Counted from the stretch's first letter, positions 18,609-27,481 are shown. The stretch is 64,000 bases of DNA from Pseudomonas sp. SLFW (GCF_009905615.1 NZ_JAAAKW010000008.1:124001-188000); one strand, 5' to 3'. Notes: generated from the letters alone by a model not told the origin. Numbers and translations: made by a program.

Positions 18609-19046
18609 GTGTTTGTTCTGGATCAACGTTTATTGCAGGACACCTTACCGGTAGGGGACTTTCCACTGTGTCGGTTGCTGCTGTCGAATGACGCGCAATA
18701 TCCCTGGTTCATCCTGGTCCCGCGCAGAGCGGATATAAGTGAAGTGTTTCAGTTGTCGGATGACGAACAATTACAGCTGTGGAAAGAGACGACGGCGTTG
18801 TCCAGAATGCTTCAACAGCTATTCCATGCTGACAAGATGAACATCGCTGCGCTGGGAAATGTTGTCAGTCAGTTGCACATGCACGTAATCGTACGCCGTA
18901 AGAGTGATGTTGCCTGGCCAGCCCCTGTTTGGGGCAAGCACCCCGGCGTACCTTATACCCATGAGCAGGCAACTGGCGTGATCGCCCAGTTGAAAGCGGC
19001 GCTCGCACATGATCTTTCCTTCGTGGAGGTGCCCCGTGACGCTTGA
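18609..19046 (+). CDS. HIT-family (histidine triad) protein
   Basis: A 145-residue HIT-domain protein, a family of nucleotide hydrolases and transferases. The triad region reads QLHMHVIVR near residue 97, keeping the middle (catalytic) and last His, while the first position is Gln. Start is GTG 18609 (MFVLDQRLLQDTL), 7 nt after AGGAG; an ATG at 18605 is out of frame. It overlaps slyX by 11 nt, so the two are cotranslated. Substrate unknown. Confidence 0.9.
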   Translation: MFVLDQRLLQDTLPVGDFPLCRLLLSNDAQYPWFILVPRRADISEVFQLSDDEQLQLWKETTALSRMLQQLFHADKMNIAALGNVVSQLHMHVIVRRKSDVAWPAPVWGKHPGVPYTHEQATGVIAQLKAALAHDLSFVEVPRDA

Positions 19047-19242
19047 AGACCGGGTGATGGATCTGGAAAGCCGCCTGGCGTTTCAGGATGACACGATTCA
19101 GGCGCTGAACGATGTGCTGGTGACTCAGCAGCGCAGTCTTGAGCGCATGCAGCTGCAGATGGCGGCCTTGATCAAGCGTCAGGAAGAAATGAGTGGGCAA
19201 TTCGGCGCATTCGAGGAAGAGGCGCCTCCCCCTCATTATTAA
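19036..19242 (+). CDS. slyX: SlyX-family protein
   Basis: A 68-residue, almost entirely coiled-coil protein with the SlyX pattern (LEDRVMDLESRLAFQDDTI near the N-terminus and a Pro-rich PPPHY end). Function of SlyX is not established. GTG start at 19036 follows GGAGG and lies inside the end of the HIT gene. A strong terminator follows immediately. Confidence 0.93.
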   Translation: MTLEDRVMDLESRLAFQDDTIQALNDVLVTQQRSLERMQLQMAALIKRQEEMSGQFGAFEEEAPPPHY

Positions 19243-19246
19243 GAGC

Positions 19247-19280
19247 AAAAAAAAACCGCGCCCTGGAGCGCGGTTTTTTT
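19247..19280. terminator. Bidirectional terminator between slyX and the cold-shock-domain gene
   Basis: ACCGCGC / GCGCGGT stem (extended by A:T pairs) with a 6-nt loop, a 9-A run on the left and a T-run on the right, serving both convergent genes. Confidence 0.9.
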
Positions 19281-19290
19281 ATGCCAGTGG

Positions 19291-19896
19291 TTAGCGGCGG
19301 GGCAGTGCGGCAATGACGTCTTCCGCCTGTAGGCCTTTGTCCCGGTTCATCACCGAAAACTCAACCCGCTGACCTTCGACCAATACGCGATGGCCTTCGC
19401 CGCGGATGGCGCGAAAATGCACAAAAATATCGTCGCCGGAATCGCGGGAAATGAAGCCGAAGCCTTTGGAGGTGTTAAACCACTTCACAGTGCCGGTATC
19501 GCGCTGGCCGGGTTCGTGTGGCTGTTGCGCAGCGGACGGGGATGACTTGTAGAAGCTGACCCCCAGATGAATGGCCACCGCGACTACCAGGGCCAGCAGG
19601 CTGACCAGAACGGCAGGTTGGCCTGCGATGGTTTCAAGTGGAACGAGCAGTGTCAGGATTTGGAGCACGACCGCCAGCACCAGCAACGCGCTGACCAGAT
19701 TTTGCAGTTGATGACGCAGGCCTCGGTTCCAGTAAGGGATCAGCGGAGCAATGACGAGGTTGATCAGGCCAAAAAGGGCTAGATACAGTGCGTCGGGTTG
19801 AGACAGGTAAGAAGACAACGCTTCACTACGCAGGCTGGGTATGAATGAAAGCAGCAGGGCAGCTGCGCCCGTTAGCAGGTGGACTATTTTCAACAT
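19291..19896 (-). CDS. Membrane protein with C-terminal cold-shock domain
   Basis: A 201-residue protein with three or four hydrophobic segments in residues 1-115 and a cold-shock (OB-fold) domain from about 133 to 198. RNP1 is visible as KGFGFI and RNP2 as DIFVHF, so the domain should bind single-stranded nucleic acid at the inner membrane's cytoplasmic face. A protein of this kind sits at the same place in P. aeruginosa (PA0961, from memory). What RNA or DNA it binds, and why it is membrane-anchored, is unknown. It is convergent with slyX and divergent from dps. Confidence 0.85.
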   Translation of the reverse strand: MLKIVHLLTGAAALLLSFIPSLRSEALSSYLSQPDALYLALFGLINLVIAPLIPYWNRGLRHQLQNLVSALLVLAVVLQILTLLVPLETIAGQPAVLVSLLALVVAVAIHLGVSFYKSSPSAAQQPHEPGQRDTGTVKWFNTSKGFGFISRDSGDDIFVHFRAIRGEGHRVLVEGQRVEFSVMNRDKGLQAEDVIAALPRR

Positions 19897-19973
19897 TTTG
19901 ATGACTCACATTAAGAAGGATCACGATATGAGGCTGGCGGCTTCCGGTACGCTTCTGAAAAAAAGGAGACGTG

Positions 19974-20102
19974 ATGCACAAATGCCGATTCAGCCTGTGC
20001 GCTACCACCCGATGGTGGAGCGGTAGCGGCACGTCTGTATTTAACAGCAAAGCGCAGAGCTACTCAAATCAAGCGCTTAGCGCCATTGATCGCAGAAGAT
20101 GA
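19974..20102 (+). CDS. Possible 42-residue ORF with tandem Trp codons (leader peptide?)
   Basis: ATG at 19974 preceded by AAAAGGAGACGTG, a strong ribosome-binding site. The 42-residue product contains CATTRWWSG, and the two adjacent Trp codons fall inside a stem (CGCTACCACC / GGTGGAGCG, 20000-20022). This resembles a leader peptide with an attenuator-like hairpin, but no terminator follows and dps begins 180 bp later. It may instead be chance. Not recognised as a known leader. Confidence 0.35.
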   Translation: MHKCRFSLCATTRWWSGSGTSVFNSKAQSYSNQALSAIDRRR

Positions 20103-20283
20103 TGGCGATTTGTCTTCGAATCGTCGCCGTTGGTCAAAGGCTTGATTCAGAGCTGTCTGGGTCGTGGACACGAATTCCGTTTCTACAGAGTTGCCGTGCG
20201 CCAAGGTGGCTGCACGGCTGCGTGTGTCTTGCTAGAGTGGCGAACAGACTTTTAAAACGACCATCATATAAAGAGGACGTAGC

Positions 20284-20757
20284 ATGGCAATTGACATCGG
20301 AATCAGCGAAGAAGACCGCAAGTCCATCGTAGACGGCCTTTCCCGCCTGTTGGCAGACACTTATGTACTGTATTTGAAAACCCACAATTTTCACTGGAAC
20401 GTCACCGGGCCGATGTTCCGTACGCTCCATCTGATGTTCGAAGAGCAGTACAACGAGCTTGCACTGGCGGTGGATTTGATCGCCGAACGTATTCGTGCTC
20501 TGGGTTTCCCGGCGCCAGGCACCTACACGACTTATGCACGTCTTTCCTCAATCAAGGAAGAAGAAGGCGTTCCGTCCGCAGAGGACATGATTCGCTCATT
20601 GGTCAGTGGCCAAGAGGCCGTTACGCGTACAGCTCGTGGGATTTTTCCTCTTCTCGATAAAGTGAGCGATGAGCCTACCGCCGATCTGTTGACCCAGCGT
20701 ATGCAAGTTCACGAAAAAACCGCGTGGATGTTGCGCGCGATGCTTGACGTCAAGTAA
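20284..20757 (+). CDS. dps: Dps-family DNA-binding ferritin
   Basis: A 157-residue four-helix ferritin-like protein. LKTHNFHWNVTGPMF at about residues 34-48 carries the conserved ferroxidase His residues, with the acidic partners in FEEQYNELALAVDLIAER. Dps dodecamers oxidise and store iron using peroxide and protect DNA. The N-terminus is short and acidic, unlike the Lys-rich tail of E. coli Dps, so DNA binding is uncertain. ATG follows AGAGGACGTAGC. A perfect 9-bp hairpin follows the stop. Confidence 0.92.
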   Translation: MAIDIGISEEDRKSIVDGLSRLLADTYVLYLKTHNFHWNVTGPMFRTLHLMFEEQYNELALAVDLIAERIRALGFPAPGTYTTYARLSSIKEEEGVPSAEDMIRSLVSGQEAVTRTARGIFPLLDKVSDEPTADLLTQRMQVHEKTAWMLRAMLDVK

Positions 20758-21162
20758 GCCGCGTCCGCGAGTGGTTTAAATCACCACTCGCTTCCCTCTT
20801 GGCTCGCTTTTATTCCGCCAGTTTTTTAGATCGGTGCGCGAACTTATTAACCAGTTCGGCGCGAATAACGGGCGCTGAATCGATTAAGTTTTGCTGTCTG
20901 GAATTTCAGCCGCCGGTTTTTTGCGATGCTGGGTAAGTTTTTAAAAGTGCAAAAATATATATATCTAATACCTGCTGTTGTCGGCGCTCACCCTTGAATT
21001 AAAGCTCCTCAAATTTCGCTCCAAATTTGTGGTGATGTCCTACACCTCATAAGTGCTGCTTCCGCTGGCGAACCCCCTATGAATAGGGCTTGATAGGCAT
21101 GTCAATTATTTGATTTCAAATGTTTCTATCGTTGCGTTCGAAATAGCATCAAGGGGTATTTC
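20758..21162. other. Intergenic region dps to ribbon-helix-helix gene
   Basis: About 400 bp. Holds the dps hairpin and an AT-rich block around 20930-20980 with a TATATATAT run, perhaps the promoter area of the next gene. No ORF with a credible start was seen. Confidence 0.5.
20767..20791 (+). terminator. Probable terminator of dps
   Basis: GCGAGTGGT / ACCACTCGC, perfect 9-bp stem with a 7-nt loop, 10 nt after the dps stop. The trailing sequence is pyrimidine-rich (TTCCCTCTT) rather than a pure T-run. Confidence 0.55.
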
Positions 21163-21504
21163 ATGAGTCAAAACACCGCAAGGGAGGTACAGGATGTGCA
21201 TCGATGTTTCAGAGTTCCGAATGATCCGTTCGTTGAGGGCTTCAATATGGATCTGGCGCAACCGCAATCGAGGTCGGTGAGGCTCAATGGGCTTGCAACT
21301 TGTTTGCGGCTGGAGGGTGTGTACTGGAATGTCCTTTCCGAGATAGCCAGTTGCAATAGTTGTTCGATCAACGCGGTACTGTCCTACGTTGATCGGGAAG
21401 TTCACCTACGTTATGGCGGGGTGAAGAACTTCAGTGGTTTGATTCGCGTGGTGTGTGTGACGCATCTGTTGAAGGCCGAAGGCTTCCAGTTATCGTCTGC
21501 CTGA
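21163..21504 (+). CDS. Ribbon-helix-helix domain protein (RHH_4-like)
   Basis: A 113-residue protein. Residues about 38-100 (RSVRLNGLATCLRLEGVYW through LIRVVCVTHLL) match the RHH_4 family: a short beta strand followed by helices, often annotated as an arylsulfate sulfotransferase-like or putative DNA-binding protein. The AAGGGGTATTTC before the ATG is an acceptable ribosome-binding site. It is monocistronic between dps and aspS. DNA binding is inferred from fold only; no target is known. Confidence 0.75.
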   Translation: MSQNTAREVQDVHRCFRVPNDPFVEGFNMDLAQPQSRSVRLNGLATCLRLEGVYWNVLSEIASCNSCSINAVLSYVDREVHLRYGGVKNFSGLIRVVCVTHLLKAEGFQLSSA

Positions 21505-21646
21505 TCTCCAGGGCGCTCATTCTCTGTGGGTGCGTCCTTCGCGGGCGCACTCCTTGCGACAGTCGTCCGGCAGCCAAAAAACCGCGCTCCGGACGACATC
21601 TTGATCTCTATCCGCCTGCGCGGCTGCACAGCCTTGATTAACCCTA

Positions 21647-21652
21647 TATAAT
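21647..21652 (+). promoter_or_regulatory. -10 box of probable aspS promoter
   Basis: TATAAT followed by a C-rich discriminator, 133 bp before the aspS start. No good -35 hexamer is seen at the right distance, so only the -10 is called. Confidence 0.4.
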
Positions 21653-21784
21653 CCCCCGCCTTACTAAGGAAGGCAGGGACAGACCGTCGGGTTGAACTGC
21701 ATGCCAAGGCTCCTGCACCATTGCCCACTGGCGACGGGCGAGAGCTCCACCGAATTCCGAATTACGAGAAGTGAATACACGATC

Positions 21785-23560
21785 ATGATGCGCAGCCATT
21801 ATTGCGGCCAACTGAACGAAAGCCTGGAAGGCCAGGAAATTACCCTTTGCGGATGGGTCCACCGTCGTCGTGACCACGGAGGGGTGATTTTCCTCGACAT
21901 CCGCGATCGTGAAGGTCTGGCCCAGGTGGTCTTCGATCCTGATCGCGCCGACACCTTCGCCATTGCCGACCGTGTCCGCAGCGAATACGTCGTCAAGCTG
22001 ACCGGTAAGGTCCGCGCCCGTCCAGCGGGTGCCGTCAACCCGAACATGGCCTCCGGTGCCATCGAAGTGCTGGGTTACGAGCTGGAAGTGCTGAACGAGT
22101 CGGAAACCCCGCCGTTCCCGTTGAACGAATATTCCGACGTCGGCGAAGAAACCCGCCTGCGCTATCGTTTCATCGATCTGCGTCGCCCTGAGATGGCCGA
22201 GAAGCTGCGTCTGCGTTCGCGCATCACGTCCAGCATCCGCGGCTTCCTGGACGGCAACGGCTTCCTCGACGTTGAAACCCCGATCCTGACACGTGCCACC
22301 CCTGAGGGTGCGCGTGATTATCTGGTGCCTAGCCGTACCCACGCAGGCAGCTTCTTTGCCCTGCCGCAGTCGCCTCAGCTGTTCAAGCAACTGCTGATGG
22401 TCGCTGGCTTCGACCGTTACTACCAGATCGCAAAATGCTTCCGTGACGAAGACCTGCGTGCCGACCGTCAGCCTGAGTTCACTCAGATCGACATCGAGAC
22501 CAGCTTCCTCAACGAGGAAGACATCATTGGTCTCACCGAAAGCATGATTCGCAAGCTGTTCAAGGAAGTGCTGGACCTGGAGTTTGGTGACTTCCCGCAC
22601 ATGACCTTCGAAGAAGCCATGCGCCGCTACGGTTCCGACAAGCCAGACCTGCGCAACCCGCTGGAACTGGTGGACGTGGCCGATCAGCTCAAGGACGTCG
22701 AATTCAAGGTCTTCAGCGGTCCTGCCAACGATCCGAAATGCCGCGTGACCGCGTTGCGCGTTCCGAGTGGCGCGAGCATGCCGCGCAGCAAGATCGATGA
22801 CTACACCAAGTTCGTCGGCATCTACGGCGCGAAAGGCCTGGCGTACATCAAGGTCAACGAGCGTGCGAAAGGTGTTGAAGGGCTGCAGTCGCCTATCGTG
22901 AAGAACATTCCGGAAGCCAACCTGAACGTGATCCTGGATCGCGTCGGCGCGGTCGATGGCGACATCGTGTTCTTCGGCGCCGACAAGTTCAAAGTCGTCA
23001 GCGAAGCGCTGGGTGCCCTGCGTATCAAGCTGGGTCACGACCTGAACCTGCTGACCTGTGAGTGGGCCCCGATGTGGGTCGTCGATTTCCCGATGTTCGA
23101 AGAGAACGACGACGGAAGCTTCACGGCGTTGCACCACCCGTTCACCGCGCCGAAATGCTCGCCTGAAGAGCTGGAGGCCAATCCGGCCACCGCCCTGTCG
23201 CGTGCTTACGACATGGTATTGAACGGCACGGAGCTGGGCGGCGGCTCGATCCGTATCCACCGCAAAGAAATGCAGCAAGCGGTCTTCCGTCTGTTGGGCA
23301 TTTCCGAAGACGAGCAGCAAGAGAAGTTCGGCTTCCTGCTCGATGCTCTGAAATACGGTGCACCGCCGCACGGTGGCCTCGCATTCGGTCTTGATCGTCT
23401 GGTCATGCTGATGACAGGTGCGCAGTCGATTCGTGAAGTCATTGCCTTCCCGAAAACCCAGAGTGCAGCGGACGTCATGACTCAGGCACCAGGCGTTGTC
23501 GATGCCAAGGCACTGCGCGAGCTGCATATTCGCCTGCGCGAAACGCCGAAGGCCGAGTAA
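21785..23560 (+). CDS. aspS: Aspartyl-tRNA synthetase (Asp/Asn non-discriminating type)
   Basis: A 591-residue class IIb synthetase starting MMRSHYCGQLNESL. The N-terminal OB-fold binds the anticodon; motif 2 is visible as CFRDEDLRADRQPEFTQID, a GAD insertion domain lies about 280-410, and motif 3 as FGLDRLVMLM near the end. Pseudomonads use this enzyme to make both Asp-tRNA-Asp and Asp-tRNA-Asn, the latter being amidated by GatCAB; the non-discriminating label comes from family knowledge. The start at 21785 is the conserved double Met. It heads the aspS-yebC-ruvCAB run. Confidence 0.97.
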   Translation: MMRSHYCGQLNESLEGQEITLCGWVHRRRDHGGVIFLDIRDREGLAQVVFDPDRADTFAIADRVRSEYVVKLTGKVRARPAGAVNPNMASGAIEVLGYELEVLNESETPPFPLNEYSDVGEETRLRYRFIDLRRPEMAEKLRLRSRITSSIRGFLDGNGFLDVETPILTRATPEGARDYLVPSRTHAGSFFALPQSPQLFKQLLMVAGFDRYYQIAKCFRDEDLRADRQPEFTQIDIETSFLNEEDIIGLTESMIRKLFKEVLDLEFGDFPHMTFEEAMRRYGSDKPDLRNPLELVDVADQLKDVEFKVFSGPANDPKCRVTALRVPSGASMPRSKIDDYTKFVGIYGAKGLAYIKVNERAKGVEGLQSPIVKNIPEANLNVILDRVGAVDGDIVFFGADKFKVVSEALGALRIKLGHDLNLLTCEWAPMWVVDFPMFEENDDGSFTALHHPFTAPKCSPEELEANPATALSRAYDMVLNGTELGGGSIRIHRKEMQQAVFRLLGISEDEQQEKFGFLLDALKYGAPPHGGLAFGLDRLVMLMTGAQSIREVIAFPKTQSAADVMTQAPGVVDAKALRELHIRLRETPKAE

Positions 23561-23573
23561 GCCGTCAAGGGAG

Positions 23574-23601
23574 GAGGCGAGTCACCCCGGTGAGTCGCCT
23601 C
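23574..23601. terminator. Long hairpin between aspS and yebC
   Basis: A 13-bp stem with one mismatch and a 2-nt loop, 13 nt after the aspS stop. There is no T-run, so it may stabilise mRNA or attenuate rather than terminate. Confidence 0.4.
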
Positions 23602-23695
23602 GGTCCCCCGCCCATCTCGGGCACAGATTCGAGTGAAGCGCTGCCGTTCGTGTGATCGAGCGGGAGCGTGCGTGTTTCAAGGTTTGGAGCGTGTT

Positions 23696-24442
23696 ATGGC
23701 TGGTCATTCCAAGTGGGCGAACATCAAGCACCGCAAAGAGCGTCAGGACGCCAAGAAAGGCAAGATTTTCACCAAGTGGATTCGTGAGCTGACCGTCGCT
23801 GCCCGCCAGGGTGGTGGTGATCCGGCATCGAATCCTCGCTTGCGTCTGGCTCAGGACAAGGCGCTGGGTGCGAACATGAGCCGCGACATCATTGATCGGG
23901 CGATCGCTCGCGGTGCGGGCGCTGCCGATGCCGACGACATGGTCGAGCTGGGTTATGAAGGCTACGGCCCCGGCGGTGTGGCGGTTATGGTCGAAACCAT
24001 GACAGACAACCGCAATCGCACGGCAGCAGCGGTGCGTCATGCATTCAGTAAGTGTGGCGGCAACTTGGGCACCGACGGTTCGGTGTCGTACCTGTTTGAA
24101 CGCAAGGGACAGATTTCCTTCGCGTCGGGTATCGACGAAGATGCGCTGATGGAAGCCGCGATGGAAGCCGACGCCGATGACGTCGTGACCCATGAAGACG
24201 GCTCCATTGATGTATTCACGTCATTTGCCGGCTTTTATGCCGTGCGAAACGCCCTTGAAGCGGCGGGGTTCAAGGCAGTAGACGCGGAGATCGTGATGCA
24301 GCCGACCACCAGCGCCGTGCTGGATCTTGAAATGGCGGAGAAGGTGCTCAAGCTGATCGATATGCTCGAAGACCTGGATGACGTTCAGAACGTCTATTCC
24401 AACGCAGAAATTCCGGACGACGTGATGGAGCAGCTTGGCTGA
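23696..24442 (+). CDS. yebC: YebC/PmpR-family protein
   Basis: A 248-residue member of the TACO1/YebC family, starting MAGHSKWANIKHRKERQDAKKG. Members have been described both as transcriptional regulators (PmpR represses quinolone signalling in P. aeruginosa) and as factors relieving ribosome stalling. The ATG at 23696 follows TTGGAGCGTGTT. Its conserved position between aspS and ruvC is seen across gammaproteobacteria. Confidence 0.95.
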   Translation: MAGHSKWANIKHRKERQDAKKGKIFTKWIRELTVAARQGGGDPASNPRLRLAQDKALGANMSRDIIDRAIARGAGAADADDMVELGYEGYGPGGVAVMVETMTDNRNRTAAAVRHAFSKCGGNLGTDGSVSYLFERKGQISFASGIDEDALMEAAMEADADDVVTHEDGSIDVFTSFAGFYAVRNALEAAGFKAVDAEIVMQPTTSAVLDLEMAEKVLKLIDMLEDLDDVQNVYSNAEIPDDVMEQLG

Positions 24443-24466
24443 TCTTCACATTGGCCGGGTCATGAG

Positions 24467-24513
24467 GCCGGAGGCACGAAGCGCTGACTCGATCATCGCT
24501 ATCGGCCTCCGGC
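24467..24513 (+). terminator. Possible hairpin after yebC
   Basis: GCCGGAGGC (24467-24475) and GCCTCCGGC (24505-24513) can pair across a 29-nt loop and are followed by TTCTGCCTTTAT. Weak terminator candidate between yebC and ruvC. Confidence 0.3.
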
Positions 24514-24568
24514 TTCTGCCTTTATGCTGCGTTCAAACGTACGCGTCACTTCTCAAGCTGCAGGCGTT

Positions 24569-25093
24569 ATGACTCTTATTCTAGGTATCGACCCCGGTTC
24601 GCGAATCACCGGCTTCGGTGTGGTGCGCGACACTGGACGGGGATGCGAATACGTGGCCTCGGGCTGTATCCGTACGGGCAGCGGCTTGCTGCATGAACGG
24701 CTTCAGATCGTCTATCGTGGGGTGCGCGAGGTGATCCAGACTTATGGTCCCGTCACCATGGGTATCGAAAAGGTTTTTATGGCTCGCAATGCCGACTCCG
24801 CGCTCAAGCTCGGTCAGGCCCGAGGGGCCGCCATCGTTGCCGCCGCCGAAGAAACTCTGGAAATCGCCGAATATTCAGCCACGCAGGTCAAGCAGGCCGT
24901 TGCCGGTACGGGTGGGGCGAACAAGGATCAGGTGATGATGATGGTCATGCACTTGTTGAAATTGACCAAAAAGCCACAGGTAGACGCTTCGGATGCCCTG
25001 GCGATCGCCTTGTGCCACGCTCACACTCGTTCCAGTCTGATCCCTCATGGCTTGAATACGGCACGGAGCCGAGGTGGGCGTCTGCGGCTCTGA
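24569..25093 (+). CDS. ruvC: Holliday junction resolvase RuvC
   Basis: A 174-residue RNase H-fold endonuclease that resolves Holliday junctions with RuvAB. The catalytic acids are visible: Asp in LGIDPGSRITGFG at the N-terminus, Glu in MGIEKVFMA, and the Asp pair in VDASDALAIALCHAH near the C-terminus. The ATG at 24569 (MTLILGID) is the family start. ruvA begins about 110 bp downstream. Confidence 0.97.
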   Translation: MTLILGIDPGSRITGFGVVRDTGRGCEYVASGCIRTGSGLLHERLQIVYRGVREVIQTYGPVTMGIEKVFMARNADSALKLGQARGAAIVAAAEETLEIAEYSATQVKQAVAGTGGANKDQVMMMVMHLLKLTKKPQVDASDALAIALCHAHTRSSLIPHGLNTARSRGGRLRL

Positions 25094-25207
25094 TGGCATC
25101 ATTCACTTATAAATGTTCACTTGCAGCTCTTCTGAGTCCTGCAAAGATGGCGATCAGGGTTTGGCCCTGTTCCTCGCAGTGACCGGCTACTGGAAAGGAT
25201 CTGATAC

Positions 25208-25816
25208 GTGATTGGACGTTTGCGCGGTGCGTTGGTCGAGAAACAACCGCCGCATCTGGTACTCGATGTTGGGGGCGTGGGCTACGAGATCGAAGTCCCC
25301 ATGACAACCCTTTATCGTCTGCCTCATGTGGGCGAAACGGTGACGCTGCACACTCACCTGGTCGTTCGTGAAGACGCCCACCTGCTGTTCGGCTTCTACG
25401 AGAAGCGTGATCGCGAGATGTTTCGGGAGTTGATCCGACTGAACGGGGTAGGTCCCAAGCTGGCGCTGGCGTTGATGTCGACACTGGAAGTCGATGAGCT
25501 GGTGCGATGTGTTCAGGCTCAGGACACGTCGGCGTTGACCCGTGTGCCGGGTGTCGGCAAAAAAACAGCGGAACGTCTGCTTGTCGAGCTCAAGGACCGT
25601 TTCAAGGCCTGGGATGCGTTGCCGGGCACGTTCGCGCTGGTGTCTGAAGGGCCGGGCGCGCCGTTGCAAGTCGCTACAGCAGAGTCGGACGCTATTAGCG
25701 CCTTGGTTTCGTTGGGCTATAAGCCTCAAGAAGCCAGCAAGGCAATTACCGCCATCAAAGACAAGAATTTGAGCAGTGAAGATCTGATTCGCCGCGCACT
25801 CAAGGGGATGTTGTAA
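25208..25816 (+). CDS. ruvA: Holliday junction branch migration protein RuvA
   Basis: A 202-residue protein with the N-terminal OB fold (MIGRLRGALVEKQPPHLVLDVGGVG), a central tandem helix-hairpin-helix domain (LNGVGPKLALALM; VPGVGKKTAERL) and the C-terminal RuvB-binding domain. RuvA tetramers hold the junction and load RuvB. GTG start preceded by AAAGGATCTGATAC. The ruvB start codon follows the ruvA stop with no gap. Confidence 0.97.
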   Translation: MIGRLRGALVEKQPPHLVLDVGGVGYEIEVPMTTLYRLPHVGETVTLHTHLVVREDAHLLFGFYEKRDREMFRELIRLNGVGPKLALALMSTLEVDELVRCVQAQDTSALTRVPGVGKKTAERLLVELKDRFKAWDALPGTFALVSEGPGAPLQVATAESDAISALVSLGYKPQEASKAITAIKDKNLSSEDLIRRALKGML

Positions 25817-26872
25817 GTGATCGAAGCCGACCGCCTGATCGCCGCCACCGGCCGCGACCGTGACGAGCAACTGGATCGCGCCATCCGGCCGCTGAGCCTG
25901 GCCGATTATATTGGTCAGCCCACCGTGCGCGAGCAGATGGAACTGTTCATCCAGGCCGCCCGTGGACGGAGCGAAGCGCTCGATCACACGCTGATCTTCG
26001 GTCCGCCGGGCCTGGGTAAAACCACGCTGGCCAACATCATCGCTCAGGAAATGGGTGTGTCCATCAAGAGCACGTCGGGGCCTGTGCTCGAACGGCCGGG
26101 TGATCTGGCGGCGATCCTCACCAATCTTGAACCCCACGACGTGCTGTTCATCGATGAAATCCACCGTCTGTCGCCCATCGTCGAGGAGGTTTTGTACCCC
26201 GCGATGGAAGACTTTCAACTGGACATCATGATTGGCGAAGGCCCGGCGGCGCGCTCGATCAAGCTCGACCTCCCGCCGTTCACCCTCGTGGGAGCCACCA
26301 CCCGCGCGGGCATGCTGACCAATCCGCTGCGTGACCGCTTCGGCATCGTCCAGCGTCTTGAGTTCTATAGCACCGCAGACCTCGCGACCATCGTCTCCCG
26401 TTCGGCGGGCATCCTTGGCTTGCACATCGAAGACGAGGGGGCCTTCGAAATCGCCCGTCGCGCGCGAGGCACGCCTCGAATCGCGAACCGGTTGTTGCGC
26501 CGGGTGCGGGATTTTGCCGAGGTGCGCGCAAAAGGGGAGATCACCAAGGCCATCGCCGATCTCGCGCTGAACCTGCTGGACGTCGATGAGCGTGGCTTCG
26601 ATCATCAGGACCGTCGTCTGTTATTGACCATGATCGAAAAGTTTGATGGTGGCCCGGTGGGCGTCGACAACCTCGCTGCCGCCATCAGCGAAGAAAGACA
26701 CACCATCGAGGACGTGCTGGAGCCCTATTTGATCCAGCAAGGCTATATGATGCGCACACCTCGCGGTCGCATGGTCACGCGGCATGCGTACCTGCACTTC
26801 GGTCTGAACATCCCCTCCAGAATGGGGGAGCGGTCAGTCACGGATGAGTTGGCGGACGATACCGACGAATAA
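25817..26872 (+). CDS. ruvB: Holliday junction branch migration ATPase RuvB
   Basis: A 351-residue AAA+ motor. Walker A is GPPGLGKTT (about residue 61), Walker B LFIDEIHRL, sensor 1 GATTRAGML, and the winged-helix C-terminal domain ends the protein. GTG start abuts the ruvA TAA, implying translational coupling. RuvB rings drive branch migration in recombinational repair. Confidence 0.97.
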   Translation: MIEADRLIAATGRDRDEQLDRAIRPLSLADYIGQPTVREQMELFIQAARGRSEALDHTLIFGPPGLGKTTLANIIAQEMGVSIKSTSGPVLERPGDLAAILTNLEPHDVLFIDEIHRLSPIVEEVLYPAMEDFQLDIMIGEGPAARSIKLDLPPFTLVGATTRAGMLTNPLRDRFGIVQRLEFYSTADLATIVSRSAGILGLHIEDEGAFEIARRARGTPRIANRLLRRVRDFAEVRAKGEITKAIADLALNLLDVDERGFDHQDRRLLLTMIEKFDGGPVGVDNLAAAISEERHTIEDVLEPYLIQQGYMMRTPRGRMVTRHAYLHFGLNIPSRMGERSVTDELADDTDE

Positions 26873-27010
26873 ATGTGTGATTCACCGATTTATTCCGGGG
26901 TTTGGTGGTCAGACGGGCAGTCACGGCAATGTGCCTAGTGCCTGCCGATGAAAAACGATGAAAAACAGTTGCCTGGCCGGATTGGCAACCAAAGGAGTAA
27001 GCACTAGAGT

Positions 27011-27481
27011 ATGCGCGCGCAAAACGGGGGTCAGTCGTTTGCACATCGCTGTCGCGTTTATTACGAAGACACCGATGCGGGCGGCATCGTCTACTACGTC
27101 AACTACCTGAAATTCATGGAGCGGGCTCGGACCGAGCGGCTGCGGGCATTGGGCTTTGCTCAATCCGCAATGGCCGGTGACGAGAACCTGTTGTTTGTCG
27201 TGCACTCCAGTGAGGCGCGTTATCACCAACCGGCTCGACTGGACGACGAACTCCTGGTCAGCGCCGAAGTGATCGAATTGAACCGAGCCAGCCTGCGCTT
27301 TCATCAGCATGTCAGGCGGGCCACGGATGATGTGCTGCTCTGCGAAGGGCAGTTTTTAGTGGCGTGCGTACGCGCCGATAGTTTTAAACCCCGGGCCATT
27401 CCCGAAACTCTGCGCGCGGCCTTCGCCGGTCAGAGTGGCGCGGGAACACTTTCAGAGCAGGAGATACAGCGTGGAAGCTAA
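27011..27481 (+). CDS. ybgC: Tol-Pal system-associated acyl-CoA thioesterase YbgC
   Basis: A 156-residue hotdog-fold thioesterase. RVYYEDTDAGGIVYYVNYLKFMERARTE near residues 16-43 is the 4-hydroxybenzoyl-CoA thioesterase signature with the catalytic Asp. YbgC acts on acyl-CoA or acyl-ACP in phospholipid metabolism. It opens the tol-pal cluster; its last 11 nt overlap tolQ. The AAGGAG upstream is about 13 nt from this ATG, longer than usual, so the start could be slightly off. Confidence 0.94.
   Translation: MRAQNGGQSFAHRCRVYYEDTDAGGIVYYVNYLKFMERARTERLRALGFAQSAMAGDENLLFVVHSSEARYHQPARLDDELLVSAEVIELNRASLRFHQHVRRATDDVLLCEGQFLVACVRADSFKPRAIPETLRAAFAGQSGAGTLSEQEIQRGS

Noticed and set aside
21644..23527. 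627-codon open frame antisense to aspS
   Set aside because: It mirrors aspS codon structure (GC-rich third positions in the other strand), has no family resemblance, and aspS is certain.
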